Source of the DNA: Palauibacter sp022826685
GTDB lineage: Bacteria; Gemmatimonadota; Gemmatimonadetes; Palauibacterales; Palauibacteraceae
DNA: 64,000 nucleotides
NCBI RefSeq assembly: GCF_965221685.1
Contig: NZ_OZ244907.1
Reading direction: 5' to 3' (one strand)
Shown here: positions 43,125 to 52,500 of the stretch, piece by piece
Layout of the letters: every line of letters begins with the position of its first letter
Position numbering within the stretch: the first letter of the stretch is position 1
Notes under the pieces: model-generated
The model's input: only the letters and a program-made list of their open reading frames with translations
Told to the model about the DNA's origin: nothing
The model's database searches: none
Made by a program: the position numbers and the translations under genes

Positions 43125-43225
43125 CTGTCCCGCTCCCTCTCGTCTCTGCGTGGCGTCCGATCGGTCACCCGGCTCGGCGCCCGCTCTCCTCCGCCATCCC
43201 GTAGACGGCCGCACGCCGGAATCCG

Positions 43226-44029
43226 TCACAGCGTAATCTCGCCTGTAAGGTAGAGCGCCGCGCGGCCGGCGATCGTCACGCGGTCCCCGAGGTGGCGACA
43301 GACAAGGGTGCCGCCGCGAGCGCTGATCTGCCGCGCCTCGAGCGGCGCCTCGCCGCGATCGAGACGCTCGGCCCAGTAGGGCGCCAGCGTGCAGTGCGCG
43401 GAACCCGTGACCGGATCTTCCGGCACGCCGACGCTGGGCGCGAAGAAGCGGGACACGAAGTCCGCGCTCACTCCCGGCGCGCTCACGATGATCCCGAGGC
43501 GATCCAGTCCGCGCAGTCGGCTGAAGTCCGGCTTCAGCTTCCGGACATCGTCCTCGGCATCCAGAAGGACCAGATAATCCCGGTCCGAGGCCAGCACCTC
43601 GGCGGGCGCCGCTCCCAGTCCCTCCACGAGGGCGCGGGGGGCCTCGCGCGACACCGCCGGGCGCGCCGGAAAATCCATCACGAGGAGATCTCCCTCGCCC
43701 CTTTCCACGATGAGTTCGCCGCTTCTCGTCTCGAAACTCACGCTCTCGCGGCCGGGCGCCAGCCTCTCGAGAATGACCCAGGCGGAGGCCAGCGTCGCAT
43801 GTCCGCACAGGTCGACCTCGGACACGGGCGTGAACCAGCGGAGCGCGAACCCGCCCTCCTCGCTCCCGTCGTCCCGAACGAAGAAGGCGGTCTCCGAGAG
43901 GTTGTTCTCCGCCGCGATCTTCTGCAGCACGTCGTCGTCGAGCCACGCCTCGAGCGGACAGACGGCGGCCGGATTGCCCGCGAAGGGACGGTCCGAGAAG
44001 GCGTCGAGCTGATACAGCGGGATCTTCAT
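43226..44029 (-). CDS. PhzF-family isomerase/epimerase-like protein
   Basis: This 267-residue cytoplasmic protein has the PhzF two-lobed fold: KIPLYQLDAFSDRPFAGNPA, LPLEAW-type segment, AENNLSETAFFV with the conserved catalytic-type glutamate, RWFTPVSEVDLCGHATLASA, and FFAPSVGVPEDPVTGSAHCT in the second lobe. PhzF itself isomerises a phenazine precursor, but most homologues outside phenazine operons have unknown substrates, and no phenazine genes are here. It lies 101 bases upstream of the barrel gene on the same strand and is divergent from the EVE gene. Confidence 0.9.
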   Translation of the reverse strand: MKIPLYQLDAFSDRPFAGNPAAVCPLEAWLDDDVLQKIAAENNLSETAFFVRDDGSEEGGFALRWFTPVSEVDLCGHATLASAWVILERLAPGRESVSFETRSGELIVERGEGDLLVMDFPARPAVSREAPRALVEGLGAAPAEVLASDRDYLVLLDAEDDVRKLKPDFSRLRGLDRLGIIVSAPGVSADFVSRFFAPSVGVPEDPVTGSAHCTLAPYWAERLDRGEAPLEARQISARGGTLVCRHLGDRVTIAGRAALYLTGEITL

Positions 44030-44278
44030 GCGTTCTCCGTGCGGCGTGACGTCTCGAGGCGGCTGCGCGCCCGTTCCGGTTGACAGCCCGCAGCAAAATA
44101 GCGTCGTGCGGCAGAAATCCGCGAACGGGCGGCCCACGGCGAAAGCCCCGCTGCGTTCGAGCGGCGAACCACTCCGCCGGGGTTCACCCTGCGGAGCCGT
44201 CCCGGTAGATTCGACCCGTCCGCGCGGATCGGCCGCGCGCCGAGGGATGCCGGAGGAAACGAACAAGGAAGGCTTCAC

Positions 44279-44755
44279 ATGCCGGTTGAAATCACCGGAT
44301 ACTGGCTCGCCAAGACCGAGCCTCACGTGTACTCGATCGACGACTTCGCCCGGGACGGCGAGACGGAATGGGACGGCGTGCGGAACTACCAGGTCCGGAA
44401 CTTCATGCGCGACCGGATGAATCCGGGAGAGAAGATCCTCATCTACCACTCCAACACCCGGGTGCTCGGCGTGTACGGCGTGGCGGAAGTCGTGGGTCCG
44501 GCGCACCCGGACTCCACCCAGTTCGACCCCGACAGCCATTACTTCGACCCGAAGTCGAGCCGCGAGAATCCCCGTTGGTGGTGCCCCGATTTCCGCTACC
44601 TGGAGACCTTCGGGACCCCGGTGACCCGGCAGATGATGAAAGAAACGGTCGGCCTCGAGACTATTAATGTGATGAAACGCGGCATGCGACTCTCGGTCAT
44701 GCCGGTGACGGAGGAGGAGTTCGAGATCATCCTCCGTCTGGGGCGTGGAGAATAG
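44279..44755 (+). CDS. EVE-domain protein
   Basis: This 158-residue protein is a single EVE domain (PUA-like fold), which in characterised members binds modified nucleobases in nucleic acid. Typical segments are YWLAKTEPHVYSIDDFARDG, WDGVRNYQVRNFMRDRMNPG, KILIYHSNTRVLGVYGVAEV and WWCPDFRYLETF. AAGGAAGG lies seven bases before the ATG. It is followed 18 bases later by LemA. Some EVE proteins guard against phage DNA; no restriction genes are adjacent here. Confidence 0.9.
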   Translation: MPVEITGYWLAKTEPHVYSIDDFARDGETEWDGVRNYQVRNFMRDRMNPGEKILIYHSNTRVLGVYGVAEVVGPAHPDSTQFDPDSHYFDPKSSRENPRWWCPDFRYLETFGTPVTRQMMKETVGLETINVMKRGMRLSVMPVTEEEFEIILRLGRGE

Positions 44756-44773
44756 GGGAAACAGAGGCACGCC

Positions 44774-45322
44774 ATGTTGTGGTTCCTGATCGTACTCGCG
44801 GCAGTCGCTTTCATCATCATCGGGATGTACAACGGTCTCGTGCGGCTGCGCGTGCGCGTGAACGGCGCCTGGGCCGACATCGACGTCCAGCTCAAGCGCC
44901 GCTGGGACCTCATCCCCAACCTCGCGAAGACGGTGGAGGCGTCCGCGGGCCACGAACGTGAGACGCTCGAGGCCGTGGTCGAGGCGAGGAACCGGGCCAT
45001 GGGCGCGCGGGGGCCCGCCGAGGCGGGTGCGGCGGAGGGGGCGCTCGCGGGGGCGCTCGGGAGGCTCTTCGCACTTTCGGAGGCTTATCCCCAGCTGCGG
45101 GCGGTCGAGGCGTTCACCGACCTCCAGCGCTCCCTCGACGAGATCGAGGAGGCGGTGCAGAACGCGCGACGCTACTACAACGCCGTCGTCCGGGACTACA
45201 ACACGAAGACGCAGGTCTTCCCGACGAATCTGCTCGCCGGGACGTTCGGTCACACGCGCCGGGAGTTCTTCTCGCTCGACGACGAGCGGCAGCGCGAGGG
45301 ACCGGGGGTGGCGTTCTCGTGA
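44774..45322 (+). CDS. lemA: LemA-family membrane protein
   Basis: This 182-residue protein has a single N-terminal transmembrane helix (LWFLIVLAAVAFIIIGMYNG) and the LemA helical bundle: VNGAWADIDVQLKRRWDLIP, NLAKTVEASAGHERETLEAV, YPQLRAVEAFTDLQRSLDEI and NARRYYNAVVRDYNTKTQVF. The bundle faces outside the cytoplasm. Its TGA overlaps the GTG of the DUF2207 gene (GTGA); LemA and DUF2207 genes are a common pair of unknown joint function. Confidence 0.92.
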   Translation: MLWFLIVLAAVAFIIIGMYNGLVRLRVRVNGAWADIDVQLKRRWDLIPNLAKTVEASAGHERETLEAVVEARNRAMGARGPAEAGAAEGALAGALGRLFALSEAYPQLRAVEAFTDLQRSLDEIEEAVQNARRYYNAVVRDYNTKTQVFPTNLLAGTFGHTRREFFSLDDERQREGPGVAFS

Positions 45323-47115
45323 AGCGCCGGCGTCCGCGACGAACCGGAGCGGCGGTCCGAGCCGCCATGCTGGCGGGCGCCACGGCAGGCGCCCTCTGTC
45401 TTTCTCCTTCCCCGGCGGCCGCGCAGGAGCGCTCCTGGCACATCGAGAGCTTCCACGCCGACATCCGGGTGCTGGAGGACGGGTCCATCGAAGTAACCGA
45501 GACAATCCGGCCCCGCTTCGATGGAAGCTACAACGGAATCTACCGGACGATTCCGGTCGAGTACCGGATCAGCGGATTCCGTTACAGGCTGCGCCTTTCC
45601 GTCGAGGCCGTCACGGACGCGGACGGGACCCCCCTGCGCTACGAGTCGAAGCACGATGGGGACTACCTGAACACGAGGATCTGGGTGCCCGGCGCGGTCG
45701 ACACGGTTCGCACGGTTCGACTCTCCTATGGCGTGACGCACGGGCTCCGCTTCTTCGAGGCGGATGAAGCAGAGGACGGCATCGTCGAGGCGTACGACGA
45801 ACTCTACTGGAATGTAACGGGGACCGAATGGCCCGTCCCGATCGAGATGGCGAGCGCGACCGTGCGGCTCCCGCAGACGGTCGGGGGCGTGCGCGCCCAC
45901 GCCTTCACCGGGGGCTACGGCGCGACGGGCCGGGACGCGGTGGTCGATGTCGCGGGAACGCGGGTCGACGTGCGAACCGACCGGCCGCTCGGCTTCCGCG
46001 AGGGCCTGACCATCGGGGTCGGATGGAATGCCGGAGTCGTCCGGCGGCCCACGGCGATCGACCTCGCCGCCATGTACCTGTTCGCGAACTGGCCGCTCTT
46101 CCTGCCCTTCTTCGCCTTCGCCTTCATGTACCGGCGCTGGAACGAGCGGGGCCGTGACCCGGAGATCGGGTCGATCGAGCCGCGCTACGAGCCGCCCGGC
46201 GACCTGACGCCCGCCGAGGTCGGCGTCATCGTCGACAACCGGGCCGACCTGCGCGACATCACGGCGACGCTGATCGACCTCGCCGTCCGGGGGCACCTCA
46301 CGATCGAAGAACGCGAGGAGAAGCGCATCCCGGGGCTCGCGTCGGGAAAGGACTACGTCTTCGAGCGACGCGACGTCCCGGGCGACCACCTGGCTCCGCA
46401 CGAAAGCGCGCTGGTGCGGGCAGTCTTCGGCGGGCGCAGGACCCGCCGGCTCTCCGACCTCAAGGACCGCTTCTACAAGGACCTGCCGGAACTGAAGTCG
46501 ACGTTGCTGGCGACGCTCATCGAACACGGCGTGTACACGGAATCGCCGACCATCGTCGCAGGAAAATATGTCGGGCTGGGGTTCCTCGTCGGAATCGTGA
46601 TCTTCTTCGGCGGGCTGCTCGCCCAGGCCGTGCTCCCGCTGGCGATGGGGGCCGTGCTCGGGGCGGCGATTGCCTCCGCGTTCGTCATCGTGATCTTCGG
46701 ACTCTTCATGCCGGCGCGCACGAAGAAGGGCACGGAACTGCTGCGGCAGGTGAAGGGGTTCGAGGAGTTCCTCACGCGCGTCGAATCCGACCGCTACAGG
46801 CGGAAGATCACGGGTCCGGAGATGTTCGAGAGGTGTCTTCCGTACGCCATGGCGCTGGGCGTCGCGGCGCAGTGGTCGCGGGCGTTCCGGGACCTGTATC
46901 GCGAACCCCCGGACTGGTATCATGGGCACGCTCTTTCGACGTTCAACGCTCACATCCTGGTTTCGAACCTGAACAGCATGTCCGCGGAGACGCACAGCGT
47001 GATGCAGTCCGCGCCGCGCAGCGCCCAGGGCTCGAGTTTCTCGGGCGGCGGGATCCCGGGGGGCGGCGGCTTCTCGGGCGGCGGCTTCGGCGGAGGTGGA
47101 GGAGGCGCATTCTGA
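45319..47115 (+). CDS. DUF2207 membrane protein
   Basis: This 598-residue protein has a signal peptide (ATAGALCLSPSPAAA), an extracytoplasmic beta domain (HIESFHADIRVLEDGSIEVT, IYRTIPVEYRISG) typical of DUF2207, a transmembrane helix near residue 260 (LFLPFFAFAFMYRRW), a cytoplasmic part (EVGVIVDNRADLRDITATLI), two more helices (LGFLVGIVIFFGGLL, AVLGAAIASAFVIVIFGLF) and a glycine-rich tail (SFSGGGIPGGGGFSGGGFGG). The order matches standard family members. It overlaps LemA and probably works with it at the membrane. Confidence 0.92.
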   Translation: MKRRRPRRTGAAVRAAMLAGATAGALCLSPSPAAAQERSWHIESFHADIRVLEDGSIEVTETIRPRFDGSYNGIYRTIPVEYRISGFRYRLRLSVEAVTDADGTPLRYESKHDGDYLNTRIWVPGAVDTVRTVRLSYGVTHGLRFFEADEAEDGIVEAYDELYWNVTGTEWPVPIEMASATVRLPQTVGGVRAHAFTGGYGATGRDAVVDVAGTRVDVRTDRPLGFREGLTIGVGWNAGVVRRPTAIDLAAMYLFANWPLFLPFFAFAFMYRRWNERGRDPEIGSIEPRYEPPGDLTPAEVGVIVDNRADLRDITATLIDLAVRGHLTIEEREEKRIPGLASGKDYVFERRDVPGDHLAPHESALVRAVFGGRRTRRLSDLKDRFYKDLPELKSTLLATLIEHGVYTESPTIVAGKYVGLGFLVGIVIFFGGLLAQAVLPLAMGAVLGAAIASAFVIVIFGLFMPARTKKGTELLRQVKGFEEFLTRVESDRYRRKITGPEMFERCLPYAMALGVAAQWSRAFRDLYREPPDWYHGHALSTFNAHILVSNLNSMSAETHSVMQSAPRSAQGSSFSGGGIPGGGGFSGGGFGGGGGGAF

Positions 47116-47116
47116 C

Positions 47117-47599
47117 GTGGCTACCAGCATGAAGATCTCGGTCGGCGACCGCGCGGAGCCGTTCACGTTGCCCTACGAAGCCGGAGGAACGATCGATCTG
47201 GGGGATTACCTCGGCCGTGACCGGATCGTGCTCCTCTTCTTCCCTCTTGCCTTCACCTCGGTCTGCACGGCGGAGATGTGCCGGCTCCGGGATGAGTGGA
47301 GCGCCTACGCGTCGCTCGACGCCGCCGTGTTCGCGATCTCCGTCGACAGCCCGTTCGTCACCTCCCGATTCAGGGCCGAGGAGAACATCCCCTTCCCCAT
47401 CCTCTCCGACTTCAACCGCACGGTTTCGCGTGACTGGGGCGTGCTGTACGAGGAGTTTCACGGGTTTCGGGGCGTCTCCAAGCGGTCCGCATTCGTGATC
47501 GGGACGGACGGCAAGGTGGCGTACGCGTGGGTGTCGGAGGACGCGGGCGTCGAACCGGACTATGAGGAACTCCTGCAAGCGGTTGCCGACGCACCCTGA
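47117..47599 (+). CDS. Bcp/PrxQ-type peroxiredoxin
   Basis: This 160-residue protein reduces peroxides with a cysteine. From ATG 47129 the peroxidatic cysteine is C46 in LAFTSVCTAEMC and a second cysteine lies five residues on (C51), the spacing of atypical 2-Cys Bcp/PrxQ enzymes. KISVGDRAEPFTLPYEAGGT, IVLLFFPLAFTSVC and GVSKRSAFVIGTDGKVAYAW follow the family plan. GTG 47117, 11 bases after GGAGGAGG, is taken as start; ATG 47129 is the alternative. Thioredoxin, kept reduced by the trxB product, is the probable electron donor. Confidence 0.9.
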   Translation: MATSMKISVGDRAEPFTLPYEAGGTIDLGDYLGRDRIVLLFFPLAFTSVCTAEMCRLRDEWSAYASLDAAVFAISVDSPFVTSRFRAEENIPFPILSDFNRTVSRDWGVLYEEFHGFRGVSKRSAFVIGTDGKVAYAWVSEDAGVEPDYEELLQAVADAP

Positions 47600-47634
47600 G
47601 GACTGAGACGAACAGCAGCCACGGAGACGATCCG

Positions 47635-47979
47635 ATGTCGATACCGCTCGCGCAGCAGCAGTGCATTCCCTGTCGAGGCGGGGTCCCACCCCTGGAGGGG
47701 GAGGCCCTCGACGCGCTTGCGAAGGAACTCGGGGCCGACTGGCGCGTCGTGGACGGCCACCACCTCGAGAAGGAGTACCGCTTCCCGAACTTCGTGACGG
47801 CGCTCGACTTCGTGAATCGCGTGGGCGGGATGGCGGAGGAGCAGAACCATCACCCGGACCTGTTCCTCGCGTGGGGGCGGGTCGTCGTCCGGATCTGGAC
47901 GCACAAGATCGACGGACTGACGGAGAGTGATTTCGTGTTCGCGGCGAAAGCGGAAACGCTCCACCGACCCGACGCGTGA
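47635..47979 (+). CDS. phhB: Pterin-4a-carbinolamine dehydratase
   Basis: This 114-residue enzyme dehydrates 4a-hydroxy-tetrahydropterin, recycling the pterin used by aromatic amino acid hydroxylases. The pattern EEQNHHPDLFLAWGRVVVRI with WTHKIDGLTESDF holds the conserved histidines and aspartate. The N-terminal CIPCRGGVPPLEGEAL is typical. CGGAGA lies upstream of the ATG. Its stop overlaps the GTG of the next gene (GTGA). No phenylalanine hydroxylase gene is visible nearby. Confidence 0.92.
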   Translation: MSIPLAQQQCIPCRGGVPPLEGEALDALAKELGADWRVVDGHHLEKEYRFPNFVTALDFVNRVGGMAEEQNHHPDLFLAWGRVVVRIWTHKIDGLTESDFVFAAKAETLHRPDA

Positions 47980-49220
47980 AGCACACGACATCCCCGACTC
48001 CAACGGCCATCGAGGAGCCCGGCGGCCGCGGACGACGGATCGGCGCCTACAGGGGCGCCGAGCCCGGGCCGCTCGTCATCTGTATCGCCGCCCTGCACGG
48101 AAACGAGCCGGCGGGTATCGGGGCGCTGGAACGGGTACTGGGCGTTCTCTCGGCGAACCGGCTTCGGATGCGCGGGGACCTGGTGGGTCTCCTCGGCAAT
48201 CTGCAGGCGCACAGGGCGGGCACGCGGTTCATCGATGAGGATCTCAACCGCGTGTGGCAGCACGACCGCGTGGACGCGTTGCTGGAGTCGCTCGGCTCCG
48301 GAGGATCGACGCGGGACGGAGACGATGCGCCGATCGTGGGGAGCGCCGAGTTGGCGGAACAACGGGATCTGCTGGCGGCTTTCCAGTCGGAGCACCGGCG
48401 CGCGCGCGGGCCCATCCACGTACTCGACCTGCATACCACGTCATCGGAAAGCGCGCCCTTCACGACGCTCGGTGACACGCTCCAAAACCGGGCGCTCGCG
48501 CTCCGCCTTCCGGTCCCGGTGGTCCTGGGACTGGAAGAGCAGTTCGACGGGGCCATGCTTCACTACTTCGACCGCATGGGTTGGGTGAACATCGGCATCG
48601 AGGCGGGGCAGCACGAAGCCGCGTCGTCCATCGACGCGCACGAGGAGGCCGTGTGGATCCTGCTCGAGGCCCTCGGACTGATCGACGAGGAAGACACCCC
48701 GGGGAGAGGAGACCGGAGGGCTCGTCTCGCCGGCCGCGCGGAGGGTCTGCCGCGCGTGCTGGACGTCCACTATCGCCACGTGGTGTCGGAAGAGGACGAA
48801 TTCCGGATGCACCCGGGGTTCAGAAACTTCGACGTCGTCGAGGCGGGGCGGGAACTCGGCGCGGATCGGAGCGGACCGGTGCGAACGGCGCTCGCGGGCC
48901 GCGTTTTCCTCCCGCTTTACCAGCGACAGGGAGACGACGGGTTCTTCATCGTCCGGCAGCGCGCTCGCGTTTGGCTGACGGTGTCCTGGATTCTGCGGAC
49001 GGTCGGCGCGGATCGCGTCGCCGCCTGGCTTCCGGGAGTACGGCCGCATCCCGCACGGAGCGACGCCGTCGTCCTGGCGCGGTGGGCCCGCACCCGATGG
49101 GTGATCGGGCTCCTCCATCTCCTCGGGTTCACCGCCCGGGGCGAGAGCGGCGGGGCGGTGATGGTGCGACGCCCGGAAGGGCCTGCCCGCCAGCCGGAGT
49201 CTGCGTCCGCGGGCGGTTAG
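47976..49220 (+). CDS. Succinylglutamate desuccinylase/aspartoacylase-family zinc hydrolase
   Basis: This 414-residue protein has the M14-related deacylase plan. CIAALHGNEPAGIGALERVL carries the zinc ligands H and E, FIDEDLNRVW the substrate arginine, and IHVLDLHTTSSESAPFTTLG the third zinc histidine; the catalytic glutamate is in VNIGIEAGQHE. The N-terminal two-thirds is the catalytic domain; the last 120 residues hold a beta barrel (FRMHPGFRNFDVVEAGRELG) and a basic tail (LTVSWILRTVGADRVAAWLP) not seen in the core family. GTG 47976 overlaps the phhB stop. It likely releases an acyl group from an amino acid derivative. Confidence 0.87.
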   Translation: MKHTTSPTPTAIEEPGGRGRRIGAYRGAEPGPLVICIAALHGNEPAGIGALERVLGVLSANRLRMRGDLVGLLGNLQAHRAGTRFIDEDLNRVWQHDRVDALLESLGSGGSTRDGDDAPIVGSAELAEQRDLLAAFQSEHRRARGPIHVLDLHTTSSESAPFTTLGDTLQNRALALRLPVPVVLGLEEQFDGAMLHYFDRMGWVNIGIEAGQHEAASSIDAHEEAVWILLEALGLIDEEDTPGRGDRRARLAGRAEGLPRVLDVHYRHVVSEEDEFRMHPGFRNFDVVEAGRELGADRSGPVRTALAGRVFLPLYQRQGDDGFFIVRQRARVWLTVSWILRTVGADRVAAWLPGVRPHPARSDAVVLARWARTRWVIGLLHLLGFTARGESGGAVMVRRPEGPARQPESASAGG

Positions 49221-49226
49221 CGACCC

Positions 49227-52200
49227 GTGGCTCGTCGCCGGCCCCGGTTCGGAACCCGCGCCGCCGCGGTCGGGCTCGCGGGCGCCGCCGCGTGGGTGGG
49301 CGCGTGCGGAACGGAGGTCACGCCGCCGGAGCCCCGAGAAAACCACAGTCCGGCGGTAGTGGACGCCCTTCCCGACCTCGACGTGCGGCTCGGGCATCCG
49401 GCCGCCATCGACGCCGCCGCGTGGTTCCGCGATCCGGACGGCGATGCGCTGACGTTCGCCGCGCGGTCCCTCGACGCCGGCGTGGCCCGCGCGACGGCCG
49501 CCGGGAGTCGAGTGACGGTGGAAGGGGTCGGACCGGGGTCCGCGACGGTGGAGGTGACGGCTCGCGATGGCGGCGGCCTCTCGGCGGCGCAGCGATTCGA
49601 GGCGACGGTCGGAGCGGGCGTCGCGCTCTCCTTCGGCGTCGCGCAGGCGCGGGAGGGCGGCACCGCGCGGGTCGAAGTCGTGCTCGACGAGGCTGCAAGA
49701 GCGCCGCTGACCGTGCGCTATTCGCTGGGCGTCGATGATGCGCGGCTGACGGATGACGCGGATTCGGCGGACGTGCTGGATGCGGGCGAGGGCGAGGTCC
49801 AAATCCCCGCGGGAGCGACCGGGGCCGTCATCGAGATCCGGATCGCCGACGACGATGAGATCGAGCCGGCCCGGGAAGTCCTCACCCTTGCACTCGACCG
49901 GCCCGCGACCGGGAGCGGCTTCGTGCTCGCCCCTCCTTCGAGCGCCGCGGTGGTCATCCGGGAGGGAGTGTGCGACCGGACGGCCGCCGTGCGCGACGCC
50001 ATCGTGCGCGCGCTCCGGGCCGACGACTGCACCGCGCCCGACGGCCAGGCGCTGGCCGAACTCCGCACTCTGAGGATCAGGCCGCGCGAGCCGGGCCTCA
50101 AGGCCGGAACCGGAACGGTCCTCGGCGCACTGCGCCCGGCGGACCTGAGCGCTCTCTCCGGCCTGGAATGGCTCTCGCTCCAGGACTACCGGCTGGGAGC
50201 CCTTCCCTCCGGGGCGTTCTCCGATCTCTCCAGTCTGGAAGTGCTCAATCTCGCGGGAAACCTCATCGCCGACCTGCCGCCGGGCGTGTTCGCGGGCCTC
50301 CGCAGGCTCGAATGGCTCTCCCTGGTCGACAATCGCCTGCAGGCGCTTCCGGCGGGCATATTCGGCGATCTCGCCGGCCTGTGGGAACTCTTTCTGCAGG
50401 ACAACGAACTGCGCGCGCTACCCCCAGGCGCGCTCACAGGCCTGCGGAGCCTGGAACGGCTGACCCTGGGCGGGAACGAGACCGCCTTCGCCTTCCCCGT
50501 GCGACTCGCCCGAACGGACCATGAGGACCTGACGGCTCCGGGCCCCGCCACGATCGAGGCCCGGATACTGGAGGGCGCACCCTTCGATGTCCGGCTCCCG
50601 CTCCTCGCCCATGGGGGGACGCTCTCGGCCGACTCGGTCCTGGTGCGCGCCGGCACCACGGCGAGCGCCGCCGTGACGCTCACTCCCGGCAACGCCGCCG
50701 ATTCCCCGGTCTCCGTCACCATCGGAACGGAAGAGGCGCTTACCGAAGCCTGCGCCGATCGTTGCGACGGTTTCGATCTCGTCGCGGGGGATCCGCTCGT
50801 CGTGTCCAACCCCGCGTCGGTCACGATGTCCGTGCCCCACGCGTATCTCACGCAGGCCGCCCAGGACCGGGAGGGCGGCGTGCCGCTGGTCGCGAACCGT
50901 CGCGCCCTCCTTCGCGTCTTCGCAACGGCCGATGAAGTCAACGGCTTCCTGCCGGGAGCCACGGCGACGTTCTTCCGCGACGGAGTGGAGACGTATCGGA
51001 CCGAACTCGACCCTCCCGGGGGAGGGATCCCGCTCGCAGTCGACGAGAGCCGGCTCGAGAGGTCCTTCAACGCCGTCATACCGGGCCGCGTGCTACAGCC
51101 GGGCGTGAGCATGGTCGTGGAACTCGATCCGGACGGCGCGCTTCCCCTGACCTCCTCGAGCCGTTCCCGGTTCCCGGCCCAGGGCCGGCACGATCTCGAC
51201 GTTCAGCAGATGCCCCCGCTGCGCGTGACGCTCGTTCCCGTGCAGTACCATTCGGAGGAGAACCGGGACGTGAATCCGCGCGTCGCTGCGTTCGCGAGCG
51301 AACTCGCGGCGGCGGCCATGGAGGGGGGCTCGGCCGTCGCCCGGAGCGTGCTGCGATACGCCCGCACGGTGCTGCCGGTCGGCGACCTGCAGGTGGCGCT
51401 CCGCGAACCCTACCATACGTGGGCGGACACCTCGGAGGCGGGGATCGCCGGCCTCATCGGCGAGATCGAACTGCTCCGGATGATGGAGGCGGAGGATCCC
51501 CGGGAGCACTACAACGGGATCTTCGGAGTCCCGAAACCGCTCTCGCGGCACCCCGACGCGTACTGGACCGACGGGCTCGGGATGCTGGGCGGGCGAAGCT
51601 CTCTCACGGGTTCGCACGGTGCGGACGGCCTGCTGCAGAGGACGGGTCGCCTCCGCCTCGTGTTCGCGCACGAGCTGGGGCACAACCTGGGGCGCCCGCA
51701 CACCCCCTGTGACGCGCCCGTCACCGACCCCGGGACGGTGGATCCCGACTATCCGTGGCCCGACGGTCATATCGGGGTGTGGGGACACGATTTCGGGGAC
51801 GACGAAAATGGCGGTGACGGGTCGAGCTTCGGGCACCTGTTCAGTCCGGAGGGCTACCACGACCTGATGTCCTACTGTTATCCGCAGTGGATCAGCGACT
51901 ACAGCTTCACGAGGATGCTGGAGTTCCGCCTCGAGGACGCCGGCCGTGCCGTGATATCGGCAGCGGATCGCGCGGCGGATCGGGGAAGCTCGCGGGGCGA
52001 GATGCTCCTGCTCTGGGGTGGCGTGAACGCCGGCGAACTGCGTCTGGAACCCGCCTTCGTGTACCCGACGACCACACGTCTTCCCTCGTCGGCGGGTCCG
52101 TACCGCCTGTCCGGCCACGACGCGGCGGGACGCATCCTGTTCTCGCTAAGCTTCGCACCGACGTCGGTCGCTCACGGGATCGGCGACGAGAACCGCGCGT

Positions 52201-52451
52201 TCGCATTCGCAATCCCGTTCGACCCCGCCTGGACCGAGACGCTGGACCACATGACGCTGCTAGGCCCCGAAGGCGCCACGACCGTGGATCGCTCCCGGGG
52301 TGGACGCGCGAGGCTGATCATCGACCGCAACGCGGGCCGCGTCCGCGGCATCATCCGCCACTGGCCCGGCCGGCTTCCACCGGCCCTGGCGCCGGATCGC
52401 GCGGTACTGGACGTTGGCCACGGACTGCCTCGCCTCGGGACCTCTCGCTGA
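49227..52451 (+). CDS. Lipoprotein with Ig-like, Calx-beta-like, leucine-rich repeat and metzincin protease domains
   Basis: This 1074-residue protein starts at GTG 49227 and has a lipoprotein-like signal (VGLAGAAAWVGACGTEV). Residues about 40-130 resemble a cadherin/Ig-like domain (HPAAIDAAAWFRDPDGDALT), 130-250 a Calx-beta-like domain, and 295-430 five to six leucine-rich repeats (LSGLEWLSLQDYRLGALPSG, LSSLEVLNLAGNLIADLPPG). The C-terminal half carries a zinc-binding HELGHNLGRPH at residues 815-825 and a methionine turn HDLMSYCYP near 880, the hallmarks of a metzincin. It should be a surface-exposed protease whose repeats choose the target. It follows the aspartoacylase-like gene by six bases. 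Confidence 0.82.
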   Translation: MARRRPRFGTRAAAVGLAGAAAWVGACGTEVTPPEPRENHSPAVVDALPDLDVRLGHPAAIDAAAWFRDPDGDALTFAARSLDAGVARATAAGSRVTVEGVGPGSATVEVTARDGGGLSAAQRFEATVGAGVALSFGVAQAREGGTARVEVVLDEAARAPLTVRYSLGVDDARLTDDADSADVLDAGEGEVQIPAGATGAVIEIRIADDDEIEPAREVLTLALDRPATGSGFVLAPPSSAAVVIREGVCDRTAAVRDAIVRALRADDCTAPDGQALAELRTLRIRPREPGLKAGTGTVLGALRPADLSALSGLEWLSLQDYRLGALPSGAFSDLSSLEVLNLAGNLIADLPPGVFAGLRRLEWLSLVDNRLQALPAGIFGDLAGLWELFLQDNELRALPPGALTGLRSLERLTLGGNETAFAFPVRLARTDHEDLTAPGPATIEARILEGAPFDVRLPLLAHGGTLSADSVLVRAGTTASAAVTLTPGNAADSPVSVTIGTEEALTEACADRCDGFDLVAGDPLVVSNPASVTMSVPHAYLTQAAQDREGGVPLVANRRALLRVFATADEVNGFLPGATATFFRDGVETYRTELDPPGGGIPLAVDESRLERSFNAVIPGRVLQPGVSMVVELDPDGALPLTSSSRSRFPAQGRHDLDVQQMPPLRVTLVPVQYHSEENRDVNPRVAAFASELAAAAMEGGSAVARSVLRYARTVLPVGDLQVALREPYHTWADTSEAGIAGLIGEIELLRMMEAEDPREHYNGIFGVPKPLSRHPDAYWTDGLGMLGGRSSLTGSHGADGLLQRTGRLRLVFAHELGHNLGRPHTPCDAPVTDPGTVDPDYPWPDGHIGVWGHDFGDDENGGDGSSFGHLFSPEGYHDLMSYCYPQWISDYSFTRMLEFRLEDAGRAVISAADRAADRGSSRGEMLLLWGGVNAGELRLEPAFVYPTTTRLPSSAGPYRLSGHDAAGRILFSLSFAPTSVAHGIGDENRAFAFAIPFDPAWTETLDHMTLLGPEGATTVDRSRGGRARLIIDRNAGRVRGIIRHWPGRLPPALAPDRAVLDVGHGLPRLGTSR

Positions 52452-52500
52452 ACTGAGCGTATCGACGCCGACTCGAGCTGTCGAAGGCGCAACGGTGGCT

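Noticed and set aside
44080..44085. TTGACA, a perfect -35 box upstream of the EVE gene
   Set aside because: No -10-like hexamer lies 15-19 bases downstream, so a promoter is not supported.
49970..50524. Arginine/proline-rich alternative frame across the LRR gene
   Set aside because: Overlaps a gene with clear domains and has no recognisable features of its own.
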